A DNA stretch of 64,000 bases from Halorubellus litoreus. GTDB lineage: Archaea > Halobacteriota > Halobacteria > Halobacteriales > Natrialbaceae. The notes under the pieces are model-generated. The model was not told where the DNA came from, made no database searches, and saw only the letters and a list, made by a program, of their open reading frames with translations. The translations under genes and the position numbers were made by a program. Below are positions 50,088-58,818 of this stretch, in pieces. The stretch spans positions 1,240,001 through 1,304,000 of the forward strand of contig NZ_JAZAQL010000001.1 in assembly GCF_037081675.1 (NCBI RefSeq), given 5' to 3'. Numbering within the stretch: the first letter of the stretch is position 1; each line of letters starts with the position of its first letter.

Positions 50088-52946
50088 TTACTCGATGTGG
50101 ACCGCGGGCCGGTAGGGCTGTGCGCGGTCGGCCTTGTCGGCGGGGTCGACGACGTCGTCGCCGTCCTCCGCGTACACTTCGACGTCGGCGTCGAACTCGC
50201 GGCCGAGGAAGTCCGCGGCCGCCTCGTAGACGCTGCGTTCGTCGACCGACTCGAGCGCGTCCAGCGATTCAGCGTCGCGTTCGCGGACGAACTCGACGAG
50301 GTCCTGCGCGAGGTCGTTCACGGTATTGCCCTTCTCGCGGAGGTCCGGGTCGCTCATGACCTCGCTCATCACCTGGCCGACGTTGCTGCCGACCTCTCGC
50401 ACCGTATCGAGGACGTCGTACTTCCACTCCGCGGCGGCGTACACGCGGATGACGTCGGGGTCGGTGTCGGTGACGTCGACGATGTCGTTCACGTCAGCGG
50501 TGAGGTCCTCGACGAGGCGCTCCTCGACGAGCACCGACTCGTCCACGAACTCGTCGTCGACCGCGGGCCACGCCGCGTCCTCGGCGGGTTCGCCGGCGAG
50601 TTCCTCGTGGAGTTCGTTCGCCATGAACGGCGTGAACGGCGCGAGCAGCTTCAGGCGCGTCTCGAGGACGCGGCGCTGCGTCCACCGCGCGCCCGGCGCG
50701 TCGAGGTCGCGACGCCGGCGGTACCACCGCAGGTCCTCCTCCAGGTTGTAGAACGCCGCCTGGCTCGCGGTGCGCGTCTCGAAGTTCTCCATCGCCTCCG
50801 TGACCGTGTCGACGGTCTCCTGGAGGCGCGCGAGCAGCCACCGGTCGGCCTGCGCGAGGTCCTTCTCGCCCGCTGGCCCGTCGACCACCTCCTGGGCGCG
50901 CCGCCAGAACCGCTGGAGCTGGTCCTGGGTCGTCTCGACCTGGTCGTCGCGCCAGTCGTAGTCCTGCCAGGGCTCCGCGGAGTTCATCAGGAAGAACCGG
51001 ACGGTGTCCGCGCCGTAGTTCGAGATGGCTTCGCCGGGAAGGACGACGTGCCCCTTCGAGGAACTCATCTTCTCGCCCTCGAGCAGTCCCATGCCCATGA
51101 CGGTGATGCCCTCCGGCCAGTTGTCCGGGTCGAACAGCTCCGCGTGATGGAACAGGAAGAACGTCAGGTGGTTGTTCACGAGGTCGTTCGCAGAACACCG
51201 GTAGTCGACGGGATACCAGTAGTCCCACTCCTCGCGGAGTTCGAGCGCCTGCTCGGGCGCGTCACCCTCGACCGCGTCCGCGCCGTAGAACAGCGCGTCG
51301 AAGAACTCCTGCGTGAGGTCCTCGACGGGCACGTCGCTGATGCGGTGGGCGATCGTGTAGTACGCCATGTAGATCGTCGAGTCCGACAGCGGCTCGATGA
51401 CGAAGTCCTCGTCCCACGGCAGTCGCGTTCCCAACCCATAGTTCCGGATGCACGGCCACTCGTTCAGCCAGTCGACCGTGTGGTCGTACTGCTCGCGGGT
51501 GTTGTCCGGGATGGCGTCGAGCTGGGCGACCGCGTCGTGGGCCTTCTGCTTCCAATCCTGGTCGTTGTACCGGAGGAACCACGTGTCCTGCTTCGCGACC
51601 TCGACGTCGCCACCGCAGCGGCAGACGACCTCCTCGCTGAACTCCTGCATCGTGTCGAACGCCTCGCCGAGGTACGCCGCCTTGAACTCGTCGCGGACGT
51701 CCTCGACGACGCCGCCGGCGAACTCGCCGTAGTCGTCGTGGAGTTCACCGGAGTGGAACTCGGCGTTGTAGAGGTCCTGCGTGACCTCCTTCAGCGCGGG
51801 GTCCTCGCTCGACTCGATGCCGGCGTCCTCGACCGCGGACTTCGCGGGAATCTCGCCGTAGCCCTCGATGTCGAGGATGGGAATCGGTTCGATGGCGTCG
51901 ACGGCCGCGGGGTCGATACCGTACTGCTCCATGCGGGCGTCGTCGGCCTTCGCCTCCTGCAGCGCGAGGTAGTCGTCCGGCGAGTGCGCGGGGACGCTCA
52001 TCACGACGCCCGTCGCGTTGTCCGCGTCCACGAACCCGGCGGGCAGCACGAGGACGTCGTCGCCCGTCACGGGGTTCGTCACCGTCTCGCCGACGAGCGC
52101 CTCGCCGCTGTACTCGTAGCGGACCTCGACGTCGCGACCCTGGAGTTCGAGCTTGCGCGCCGCCTGCGCGGAGACGAACCAGAACTCGCCGTCGACCTCC
52201 GCCACGACGTAGTCGGCGTCGGGGTCGATGTACGCGTTCGTCACTCCGCGAACGGTCTCCGGGCGGAGCGTCGCCATCGGCACCGTCACGGCCGCGCCGT
52301 CGATCTCGGCGCCGAACTCGACGAGCGTGTACTCCTGGAACTCCGCCTCCTCGCCCTCCAGGATGTCGTGGGTCGTGACCGGCTGGTCCTCGTTCGTACA
52401 GTACTTCACCGGGTGCAGGCCCTTCTCGAGCAGCCCGCGGTCCTTGAGGGTGCGGTACTGCCAGGTGATGAACTTCGAGTACCGGTCATCGTTCGTCGTG
52501 AACTCCCGGCGCCAGTCGATGCTGAGGCCGAGGTCCTGCATCCCCTTCTTGTAGTGCTCCTCGATGAAGTGCCGCGCGAACCCCATCGGCGTCTCCAGGT
52601 CCTGGAGCGTGTCCTCGTCGACGTTATAGGTGTTCTTCAGGACGTCGAGTTGCTCCTCCTCGCCCTTCTTCAGGCGCTCGACGGCGCCGATGATGGGCGT
52701 CCCGGTGACGTGCCACGCGATGGGGAACAGGACGTTGTCGCCCTGCAGTCGCCGGTAGCGGGCGTACACGTCGGGGACGGTGTAGGTGCGGGCGTGCCCG
52801 ATGTGCATCCCACCGCTCGGGTAGGGGTAGGGGACGGTGACGAACGTCGTCTCCTCGTCGCCAGCGGGGTCGGCCTCGTAGCGCCCCTGCTCGCGCCATC
52901 GCGACCGCCACTTCGACTCCAGTTCCTGGGGGTCGTACTCGCTCAT
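50088..52946 (-). CDS. leuS: Leucyl-tRNA synthetase, archaeal/eukaryotic type
   Basis: The 952-residue enzyme charges tRNA-Leu. It is clearly of archaeal type: the N-terminal TFVTVPYPYPSGGMHIGHARTY (HIGH at 48-51), the archaeal IAWHVTGTPIIGAVERLKKG, PVKYCTNEDQPVTTHDILEGE, an editing domain with MATLRPETVRGVTNAYIDP placed as in archaea and VVMSVPAHSPDDYLAL, KMSSSKGHVVLPG as KMSKS motif, and a long C-terminal tRNA-binding domain (EEDLRWYRRRRDLD, then VIRVYAAAEWKYDVL). The ATG at 52946 starts MSEYDPQELESKWRSRW, the usual beginning. It is divergent from a second leucyl-tRNA synthetase gene 194 bp away. This copy looks like the complete, ordinary one. Confidence 0.96.
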   Translation of the reverse strand: MSEYDPQELESKWRSRWREQGRYEADPAGDEETTFVTVPYPYPSGGMHIGHARTYTVPDVYARYRRLQGDNVLFPIAWHVTGTPIIGAVERLKKGEEEQLDVLKNTYNVDEDTLQDLETPMGFARHFIEEHYKKGMQDLGLSIDWRREFTTNDDRYSKFITWQYRTLKDRGLLEKGLHPVKYCTNEDQPVTTHDILEGEEAEFQEYTLVEFGAEIDGAAVTVPMATLRPETVRGVTNAYIDPDADYVVAEVDGEFWFVSAQAARKLELQGRDVEVRYEYSGEALVGETVTNPVTGDDVLVLPAGFVDADNATGVVMSVPAHSPDDYLALQEAKADDARMEQYGIDPAAVDAIEPIPILDIEGYGEIPAKSAVEDAGIESSEDPALKEVTQDLYNAEFHSGELHDDYGEFAGGVVEDVRDEFKAAYLGEAFDTMQEFSEEVVCRCGGDVEVAKQDTWFLRYNDQDWKQKAHDAVAQLDAIPDNTREQYDHTVDWLNEWPCIRNYGLGTRLPWDEDFVIEPLSDSTIYMAYYTIAHRISDVPVEDLTQEFFDALFYGADAVEGDAPEQALELREEWDYWYPVDYRCSANDLVNNHLTFFLFHHAELFDPDNWPEGITVMGMGLLEGEKMSSSKGHVVLPGEAISNYGADTVRFFLMNSAEPWQDYDWRDDQVETTQDQLQRFWRRAQEVVDGPAGEKDLAQADRWLLARLQETVDTVTEAMENFETRTASQAAFYNLEEDLRWYRRRRDLDAPGARWTQRRVLETRLKLLAPFTPFMANELHEELAGEPAEDAAWPAVDDEFVDESVLVEERLVEDLTADVNDIVDVTDTDPDVIRVYAAAEWKYDVLDTVREVGSNVGQVMSEVMSDPDLREKGNTVNDLAQDLVEFVRERDAESLDALESVDERSVYEAAADFLGREFDADVEVYAEDGDDVVDPADKADRAQPYRPAVHIE

Positions 52947-53140
52947 ACACGGTCGTGCGCGGTCGACCGTCAATAAACGACCGATAGCACGTCGGCAGGG
53001 TGCGCGACGGCGTCCCCGACGCGACCGCGACGCCTGTGGCGTGGTAGCGCGTGGCAGTTCTTGCCGGAGGCTGACAGCGCGACCTGTCAGCCCGAGTGTC
53101 CTTAGGGTGTGGCTCTCGTCGAGTCGGGTATGACACGGCC

Positions 53141-56020
53141 ATGAACCGAGACGGTTCGACGACGACCGGCGACGCCAAGGACCCCGGCACGACGCCCGAA
53201 CCGGCCGCCAACGACGGCTACGACCACGAGCGCGTCGAGCGCGAGTACCAGACCGCGTGGCGCGACGCGGACGTGTTCGAAGCACCCGACGACCCGGACC
53301 CGGCGTCGGCGGCGTACGTGCTCGCGATGTTCCCCTACACCTCGGGCGAACTGCACATGGGGCACGTGCGGAACTACGCCATCACGGACGCCTACGCCCG
53401 ATTCCGGCGGCTGCAGGGCGACGACGTCCTGCACCCGATGGGGTGGGACGCGTTCGGGCTGCCGGCGGAGAACGCCGCGCTCGCCGCTCGCGAGGACGAC
53501 CCGGACGCCGACGTCGACCCCGAATCCTATACCAGGGAGTGCATCGCGTCGATGAAGGCCGCCTTCGAGGACCTGGGGATGGGCTTCGACTGGTCGCGCG
53601 AACTCGCGACCTGCGACCCCGATTACTACCGGTGGAACCAGTGGCTGTTCACCGAGTTCCGGGACGCCGGGCTCGTCGACCGCCGGGAGCGCGCGGTGAA
53701 CTGGTGTCCGGACTGCGAGACCGTGCTCGCCGACGAACAGGTCGAGGAGGTCGGTGGCGGCGCGAACGCGACCGAGGTCTGCTGGCGGTGTGACACCGGA
53801 ATCGAGGAACGAGACCTGGAGCAGTGGTTCTTCCGTATCACCGAGTACGCGGACGAACTCCTGGACGACCTCGACGCCCTCGACGACTGGCCGGCGAGCG
53901 TCCGCGACCAGCAACGCAACTGGATCGGGCGCACCGAGGGCGCCGCGGTCGACTTCGCCGTCTCGGTCCCGGGTGGCGAAGATGGCGACGGCGACGACGC
54001 CGACGACGAGCACGCCGTGACGGCGTTCACGACGCGCCTGGACACCATCCACGGCGCGACGTTCTTCGCGCTCGCCCCCGACCACCCGCTCGCCGAGGCG
54101 GCCGCCGAGCGCGACCCCGCGGTCCGCGAGTTCGTGGAGGAAGTCGCCGACCCCGAGGGCGACGAACCGCAAGGCGTGGCGACCGACATGACCGCCACCA
54201 ATCCGGCGACGGGCGAGGAGATACCGGTCTACGTGGCGGACTTCGTCCTGAGCGACGTCGGAACTGGTGCGCTGATGGCGGTGCCGGGCCACGACGAGCG
54301 CGACCACGCGTTCGCGAGCGAGCACGACCTCCCCATCCGGCAGGTCGTCGCGCCCGCGCCGGACGACGACGCCGAACCCGCCGACGCCGACGACGTGGAC
54401 GTCCAGGAGGCGGCGTTCACCGACGACGGCGTCCTCGTGAACAGCGGCGAGTACAGCGGGCTGGAGAGCCAGGCGGCGCGGGACGCGCTCGTCGACGACC
54501 TGCCGTCGGCCGCGTCCACGACCCAGTACCGTCTGCGGGACTGGGGGGTCTCCCGGCAGCGGTACTGGGGGACGCCCATCCCGATAGTGCACTGTCCGGA
54601 CTGCGGACCGGTGTCGGTCCCCGAGGATGACCTGCCCGTCGAACTCCCCGAGTTCGTCGCGAGCACGGGGAACCCGCTGGACGCCGCCGACGAGTGGCGG
54701 GAGACGACGTGCCCGGACTGCGGCGGCCCCGCGGAGCGGGAGACTGACACGATGGACACGTTCGTGGACTCGTCGTGGTACTACGCGCGCTTCGCCGGCG
54801 GCGAGGACGCCGCCGACGCGGCGCCGTTCGACGCTGACGCCGCCGCACCGTGGCTGCCCGTCGACGAGTACGTCGGCGGGAGCGAGCACGCCGTCATGCA
54901 CCTGCTGTACGCGCGGTTCGTCGCGAAGGCGCTGCGCGACCTCGGGCACCTCGACGTCGACGAGCCCTTCGAGGGGCTGACGACGCAGGGGATGGTGCTC
55001 GGGAGCGACGGCGCGAAGATGTCGAAGTCCGGGGACAACGGCGTGGCGCCCGAGCGCATCGTCCGCGAGTACGGCGCGGACACCGCTCGCGCGTTCGCCC
55101 TGGGGGCGGCCGAACCGGAGCGCGACTTCGCGTGGGACCCCGACGGCGTCGAGCGGCGACGACGGTTGCTCGACCGCGTGCATGCACTCGCCGAGGACGT
55201 CGCAGCGAGCGAGGGGGACGCTCCCGCGGGCGTCGACGCCGCCACCGCCGACCGCGACCCGTCGCCGACCGACGAGTACGTCGCTCGCGAGGTGGACGCG
55301 GCCGTCGAATCGGTCACGGCGGCGTACGACGCGATGCGGTTCGACCGCGCGCTCCGGGACGTCGACGCGCTCGTGTCGCTGCTCGCGCGGTACCGGGACG
55401 AGGCGGCCGCCGACGCTGGGGTGCTCGCTCGCGGGGCGTCCGTGGTCGTTCGCGTCCTCGCACCCGTCGCGCCGCACGTCTGCGAGGACGCGTGGAGCGC
55501 GCTGCAGGGGACCGCGGTCGCCGGCGACAGCGGCGAATTCGTCGCGACCGCGCCGTGGCCGGTCGTCGAGCGCGACGTCGACGACCACGACGCCGCGTCC
55601 CGGTTCGTGGAGCGCACGCGCGAGGACGTCCGGGACATCGTCGACACCGCCGGTATCGACGACCCCGAGCGTATCGTGGTCGTCGTCGCACCCGAGTGGA
55701 CGTACGACGCGCTCGCGCTCGCTCGCGACGCGGTCGGCGACGACGGCGGCCGACCCGGCGAGGTGACGAGCGCCGTCATGCAGGACGCCGCGATGCGCGA
55801 GCGCGGTGACGCCGCGGCCGAGTACGCTCGCGACCTCGCCGACGGCGGGACGCTCCCGGCGAACCTCGGCGCGGCACGCGAACGCGCGGCGCTGGAGCGG
55901 GCCGCGTGGCTGCTCGAACGCGAGTTCGGCGCGGCTATCGTCGTCCACGCGGCGGACGAGGCCAGCGACGACCTCGCTGGGCGAGCGCGGCCCGGGCGGC
56001 CAGCCATCCACGTCGACTGA
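53141..56020 (+). CDS. Second leucyl-tRNA synthetase, bacterial-type body with archaeal-like C-terminus
   Basis: The 959-residue protein is a LeuRS but differs from its neighbour. Its body is of bacterial type: MFPYTSGELHMGHVRNYAI (HMGH at 72-75), DAFGLPAENAALA, NWCPDCETVLADEQV with CWRC as a zinc knuckle (C189, C192, C214, C217), RNWIGRTEGAAVDF leading into a bacterial-type editing domain with TTRLDT (297-302; the usual Pro is Leu) and VPGHDERDHAF (D388 is the expected editing aspartate), and GAKMSKSGDNGV (KMSKS at 626-630). From about 820 the sequence changes: RIVVVVAPEWTYDAL aligns with RVYAAAEWKYDVL of the archaeal enzyme, so the tRNA-binding end is archaeal-like. Such chimeras are known from Natrialba magadii. 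All catalytic motifs are intact. The acidic N-terminal 28 residues are halophilic. Confidence 0.92.
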   Translation: MNRDGSTTTGDAKDPGTTPEPAANDGYDHERVEREYQTAWRDADVFEAPDDPDPASAAYVLAMFPYTSGELHMGHVRNYAITDAYARFRRLQGDDVLHPMGWDAFGLPAENAALAAREDDPDADVDPESYTRECIASMKAAFEDLGMGFDWSRELATCDPDYYRWNQWLFTEFRDAGLVDRRERAVNWCPDCETVLADEQVEEVGGGANATEVCWRCDTGIEERDLEQWFFRITEYADELLDDLDALDDWPASVRDQQRNWIGRTEGAAVDFAVSVPGGEDGDGDDADDEHAVTAFTTRLDTIHGATFFALAPDHPLAEAAAERDPAVREFVEEVADPEGDEPQGVATDMTATNPATGEEIPVYVADFVLSDVGTGALMAVPGHDERDHAFASEHDLPIRQVVAPAPDDDAEPADADDVDVQEAAFTDDGVLVNSGEYSGLESQAARDALVDDLPSAASTTQYRLRDWGVSRQRYWGTPIPIVHCPDCGPVSVPEDDLPVELPEFVASTGNPLDAADEWRETTCPDCGGPAERETDTMDTFVDSSWYYARFAGGEDAADAAPFDADAAAPWLPVDEYVGGSEHAVMHLLYARFVAKALRDLGHLDVDEPFEGLTTQGMVLGSDGAKMSKSGDNGVAPERIVREYGADTARAFALGAAEPERDFAWDPDGVERRRRLLDRVHALAEDVAASEGDAPAGVDAATADRDPSPTDEYVAREVDAAVESVTAAYDAMRFDRALRDVDALVSLLARYRDEAAADAGVLARGASVVVRVLAPVAPHVCEDAWSALQGTAVAGDSGEFVATAPWPVVERDVDDHDAASRFVERTREDVRDIVDTAGIDDPERIVVVVAPEWTYDALALARDAVGDDGGRPGEVTSAVMQDAAMRERGDAAAEYARDLADGGTLPANLGAARERAALERAAWLLEREFGAAIVVHAADEASDDLAGRARPGRPAIHVD

Positions 56021-56153
56021 CTCGACGCCCACCCGGCCGAGTCGGCCGATTCCGCGAGCCACCCAGATGCCTCGACCGCTCGGGCGTGCTAGCATTCCTC
56101 ACTATACTTTCTTGTCGCCCGGGTAGAATTTTCGGTCGAGAGGTCCACGAAAG

Positions 56154-56732
56154 ATGACAGACGACGCGACGGCGGCGGCCCGAGTTGAATCGCTCGCTGA
56201 CCCCGAGGCGCTCCACGAGCGCGAAGACGTGCCGTACGAGGAGGACGAACGCGACCTGCCGGCCGAGAAGTTCGAGGCGCTCCGCGAGCGCTACGAGCAA
56301 CTCGCGGGCGTCACCCAGTTCGGTATCACGAACGACGACGGCGGGGTCCTCCTCGCCGGGGACGAGTCCTACGCGCCGCTCGGGGGGAACGTGCGCCCCG
56401 ACGACGACTGGGTCGCTGCGACCGAGCGTGCCGCCAGCGCGCTCTTCGCGGTCGACGTGCGCGTCGACCACCCGACGATGGTCGAACGGACCGTGTTCCG
56501 GCACGAGGACGACCCAGACCGGGCATTCGTCGCCGACAGCGTCCTCTTCGAGGCGAGCGTCGTCCCGACCGACGACGGGCGCGTCGACTCGTTCCTCGCG
56601 ACGCCGTCGTTCGTCGACGACCTCGACCACCCGATGTACGGCGGCGACGAGACGACCCTCGCGTGGTTCGACGCGGTCACGGACGACGTCCACGAGAACC
56701 ACCGCGGCCACGTCGAGCGCTTCCTCGACTGA
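56154..56732 (+). CDS. Nudix-like protein (degenerate)
   Basis: The 192-residue acidic protein resembles haloarchaeal Nudix hydrolases: after an N-terminal helix region (FEALRERYEQLAGVTQFGITN) comes GGVLLAGDESYAPLGGNVRPDDDWVAATERAASALFAVDVRVD, laid out like the Nudix box G-x5-E-x7-R-E-U-x-E-E-x-G-U. The box is incomplete, because the E-U-x-E-E catalytic glutamates are replaced by Ala and Phe, so metal-dependent hydrolysis of nucleoside diphosphates may be lost. The C-terminal half (SFLATPSFVDDLDHPMYGGDETTLAWFDAV) is family-typical. ACTATACTTT near 56099-56109 is a candidate promoter, about 45 nt before the ATG. Confidence 0.7.
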   Translation: MTDDATAAARVESLADPEALHEREDVPYEEDERDLPAEKFEALRERYEQLAGVTQFGITNDDGGVLLAGDESYAPLGGNVRPDDDWVAATERAASALFAVDVRVDHPTMVERTVFRHEDDPDRAFVADSVLFEASVVPTDDGRVDSFLATPSFVDDLDHPMYGGDETTLAWFDAVTDDVHENHRGHVERFLD

Positions 56733-56787
56733 CTCCGGCGTCCGGTCGCCCGCCGGGACTAAGTGTGGTGCCGGCGAGCTCCAGCTC

Positions 56788-57345
56788 GTGGGCGAGTTCG
56801 CGCGCACGCTCCAGACCGCCGTCCGCGACGGCCTCGCGGCCCGGACGACCGGGTTCGCGTGGCACGAGGAGTACGACGTCGGCGGTACCCCGGTCGACGT
56901 CGCCGGCGTCTCCGACGAGAGCGACGGCGACCGAGGACGCGGCGGCGACCCGGCGCACGACGACGGCGCGACTGGCGAGGCCGCCGCGACCGTGCTCGTC
57001 GCGGTGGAACTCGAGGTTCGGCGCGCGGACCCGGCGAACAACACCGTGAAACTCCTGCGAGCGCTCGAGAACGGCGTGCTCGACCGGTTCGATCGCGTCG
57101 TCGTCTGCCAGGTCTTCTCCGCGTACTACGACCTCGCGAGGGGTGGCGTGAGCACGAAACGCGAGAACGCGACGTTCGTCGGGCGACTCGCCGCCGACGC
57201 ACACGAGCACGTCGCCTACCACGCCATCGACCTCCCCGTCGACCCGCCCAAGCGCGGGAACGACCCGGCTGAGGGATGGGAGGCGGGCGTCCAGGAGGCC
57301 GTCAGAACGGTTGCATCTGTCCTCGACAGCGGCGACGCTAGTTGA
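56788..57345 (+). CDS. Uncharacterised protein, possible PD-(D/E)xK-like fold
   Basis: The 185-residue product is read from a GTG at 56788 (no in-frame ATG is suitable); the true start is uncertain. Residues 1-45 include TTGFAWHEEYDVGGTPVDVAGV, followed by a Gly/Asp-rich loop, then TVLVAVELEVRRADPANNTVKLLRALENGVL and a strand RFDRVVVCQVFSAYYDL. The order PVDVAG, VELEV and NNTVKLL resembles the core of restriction-like nucleases (aspartate, then Glu-x-Glu), but the lysine of the motif is an arginine, so this remains inference. The 3' end overlaps the convergent hsp20 gene by 8 bp. It follows the Nudix-like gene by 55 bp on the same strand and may share its transcript. Confidence 0.68.
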   Translation: MGEFARTLQTAVRDGLAARTTGFAWHEEYDVGGTPVDVAGVSDESDGDRGRGGDPAHDDGATGEAAATVLVAVELEVRRADPANNTVKLLRALENGVLDRFDRVVVCQVFSAYYDLARGGVSTKRENATFVGRLAADAHEHVAYHAIDLPVDPPKRGNDPAEGWEAGVQEAVRTVASVLDSGDAS

Positions 57346-57751
57346 TGTCGATGCTGTGCCCGTCGACCTCGTCGGTCGCCTTCGGGAGCGTGACGGTGAG
57401 TGTCCCGTTGTTGTACGTCGCGGCGATCTCGTCCTCGACGACCGGGTCCGGTACCCGGACGACTCGACTCGCGGATTCGCTGCGCTCGCGGTGGACGTAC
57501 GTGCCGGCGTCCTCGTCTGTCTCCTCTGATTCCTCCTCGCGCGAGGCGTCGATGCGGAGGTCGCCGTCGGCGAACGTCAGGTCGATGTCGTCGACGGCGT
57601 ACCCGGGGAGGTCCGCGACGACGGTGTACTCGTCGCCGTGATCCTGCATGTCCACGGGGACGGCGTTGAACTCGCCGAGGTCGCCGGTCTCGAGTTGGCG
57701 GCTCATCCGGTCGAACATGTCCTCCAGTTCGTCGAAGGGATTCCGTCGCAT
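57338..57751 (-). CDS. hsp20: Small heat-shock protein (Hsp20/alpha-crystallin)
   Basis: The 137-residue chaperone binds unfolding proteins and forms large oligomers. It starts MRRNPFDELEDMFDRMSRQL, has the alpha-crystallin domain from about 30 (FNAVPVDMQDHGDEYTVVADLPGYAVDDIDLTF as landmark) to 125, including EDEIAATYNNGTLTVTLPK, where the conserved A-x-x-x-N-G-V/T-L motif is recognisable, and ends HSIDIN without the I-x-I/V tail common in the family. The ATG at 57751 is supported by a TATA box (GATTTATG, minus strand, 57779-57786) about 30 nt upstream; an in-frame ATG at 57781 would sit on the TATA box. It overlaps the 3' end of the upstream convergent gene by 8 bp. Confidence 0.95.
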   Translation of the reverse strand: MRRNPFDELEDMFDRMSRQLETGDLGEFNAVPVDMQDHGDEYTVVADLPGYAVDDIDLTFADGDLRIDASREEESEETDEDAGTYVHRERSESASRVVRVPDPVVEDEIAATYNNGTLTVTLPKATDEVDGHSIDIN

Positions 57752-57777
57752 GACAGAGGACAGTTCGACGCCGGGCG

Positions 57778-57805
57778 ACATAAATCTCTTCCCGCGAACC
57801 GTTCG
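57778..57805 (-). promoter_or_regulatory. Hsp20 promoter: TATA box and CGAAC-C-GTTCG repeat
   Basis: On the minus strand GATTTATG (57779-57786) is placed for a leaderless start at 57751. Just upstream is the perfect inverted repeat CGAAC-C-GTTCG (57795-57805), like the CGAACGTTTCG before the thermosome gene. Its position over the TFB recognition site would allow repression or activation of a heat-shock gene; that reading is inference. Confidence 0.5.
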
Positions 57806-57882
57806 AGCGCCGGCGGCGTCACGACACGGCTGACGCGGCCGCGGGCGGCGTCACGACACGATCGTAGCGGCAGCCGGAGCCG

Positions 57883-58707
57883 TCACGACACGACGGTCTT
57901 CACGTCGTACGACCCGAGTTCGCGCACCCAGCCGTTCTCGCAGAGGTCGCGGACGACCGCCAGTGCCTCCTGGGTGCGGTCCTCGTAGAGCCCGCCCTCG
58001 ACGTCGAGGTGGAAGCAGTAGTCGCCGAGGCGCTCGCCGCTCGGCCGGGACTCGACGCGCGTGAGGTTCACGTCCCGCTCCGCGAACGGCTCCAGGAGTT
58101 CCAGGAGCAGCCCCGGGTAGTTCGCGTTCGGGTACACGACGAACGTCGACTTCCCGCCCGCCTCGGACTTCTCGCCGGGGCCCGCGATGACGAAGAACCG
58201 CGTCGCGTTCGACGTCCGGTCCTGGACGTCCTCGGCGAGCACGCGCAGCGCGCCCTCGCCGGGTTCGTCGTCGGCGTTGTCGGGGTGGGCGATGGCGGCG
58301 ACCGACGGGTCCTCGCGAGCGCGCTCGACGCCCGTCGCGGTCGACGCCACCGCCTCCTGGTGGACGTCCGGGTACGCGTCTTCGAGGAACCCCCGGCACT
58401 GCGCGAGCGCCTGCGGGTGACTCGCCACCACGTCGAAGGCGTCTCGCTGGGCGAGCAACGCGTGCTTGATCGGCGTCACGACCTCCTGCGTGACGGCGAC
58501 GTCGTAGTCCGCGAGCGCGTCCAGCGTCTCCGTCACCGACCCCTCGATGGAGTTCTCGATCGGGACCACGCCCCGGTCCGCGTCCCCGGACGCGACCGCC
58601 TCCACGATGCTCGTCACGGACTCGCGGAACGACACGTCGCCGTCGCTGACGGCGCGCGCAGCGCGATGCGAGTACGTCCCCGACGGACCGAGCGTCACAG
58701 TCGACAT
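57883..58707 (-). CDS. pheA: Prephenate dehydratase
   Basis: The 274-residue enzyme converts prephenate to phenylpyruvate in phenylalanine synthesis. The dehydratase domain (about 1-185) has TLGPSGTYSHRAA, VVPIENSIEGSVTETLDAL, SHPQALAQCRGFL, ASTATGVERARED and TSNATRFFVIAG, the last being the catalytic T-R-F motif. An ACT domain follows (about 197-270) with GLLLELLEPFAERDVNLTRVESRP and LGDYCFHLDVEGG, where phenylalanine would bind and inhibit. No chorismate mutase is fused to it, as in other archaea. The start at 58707 (MSTVTLGPSGTYSH) is natural; longer open sequence upstream lacks family similarity. Confidence 0.95.
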   Translation of the reverse strand: MSTVTLGPSGTYSHRAARAVSDGDVSFRESVTSIVEAVASGDADRGVVPIENSIEGSVTETLDALADYDVAVTQEVVTPIKHALLAQRDAFDVVASHPQALAQCRGFLEDAYPDVHQEAVASTATGVERAREDPSVAAIAHPDNADDEPGEGALRVLAEDVQDRTSNATRFFVIAGPGEKSEAGGKSTFVVYPNANYPGLLLELLEPFAERDVNLTRVESRPSGERLGDYCFHLDVEGGLYEDRTQEALAVVRDLCENGWVRELGSYDVKTVVS

Positions 58708-58818
58708 ACGCCCCGCTACCGCGGCGGGCGAGAAAAGCCCGTCGGGGCCGACAGGATTGACCGGCGGACCCGACGCGAGTGCCCGAGGAGAGGCGGTCAC
58801 CGCTTCCGAGAGCGCGTC

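Noticed and set aside
53102..56095. Long minus-strand open frame (about 1000 codons) opposite the second LeuRS gene
   Set aside because: It is the mirror of a gene with all LeuRS motifs; no family resemblance and no signal of its own.
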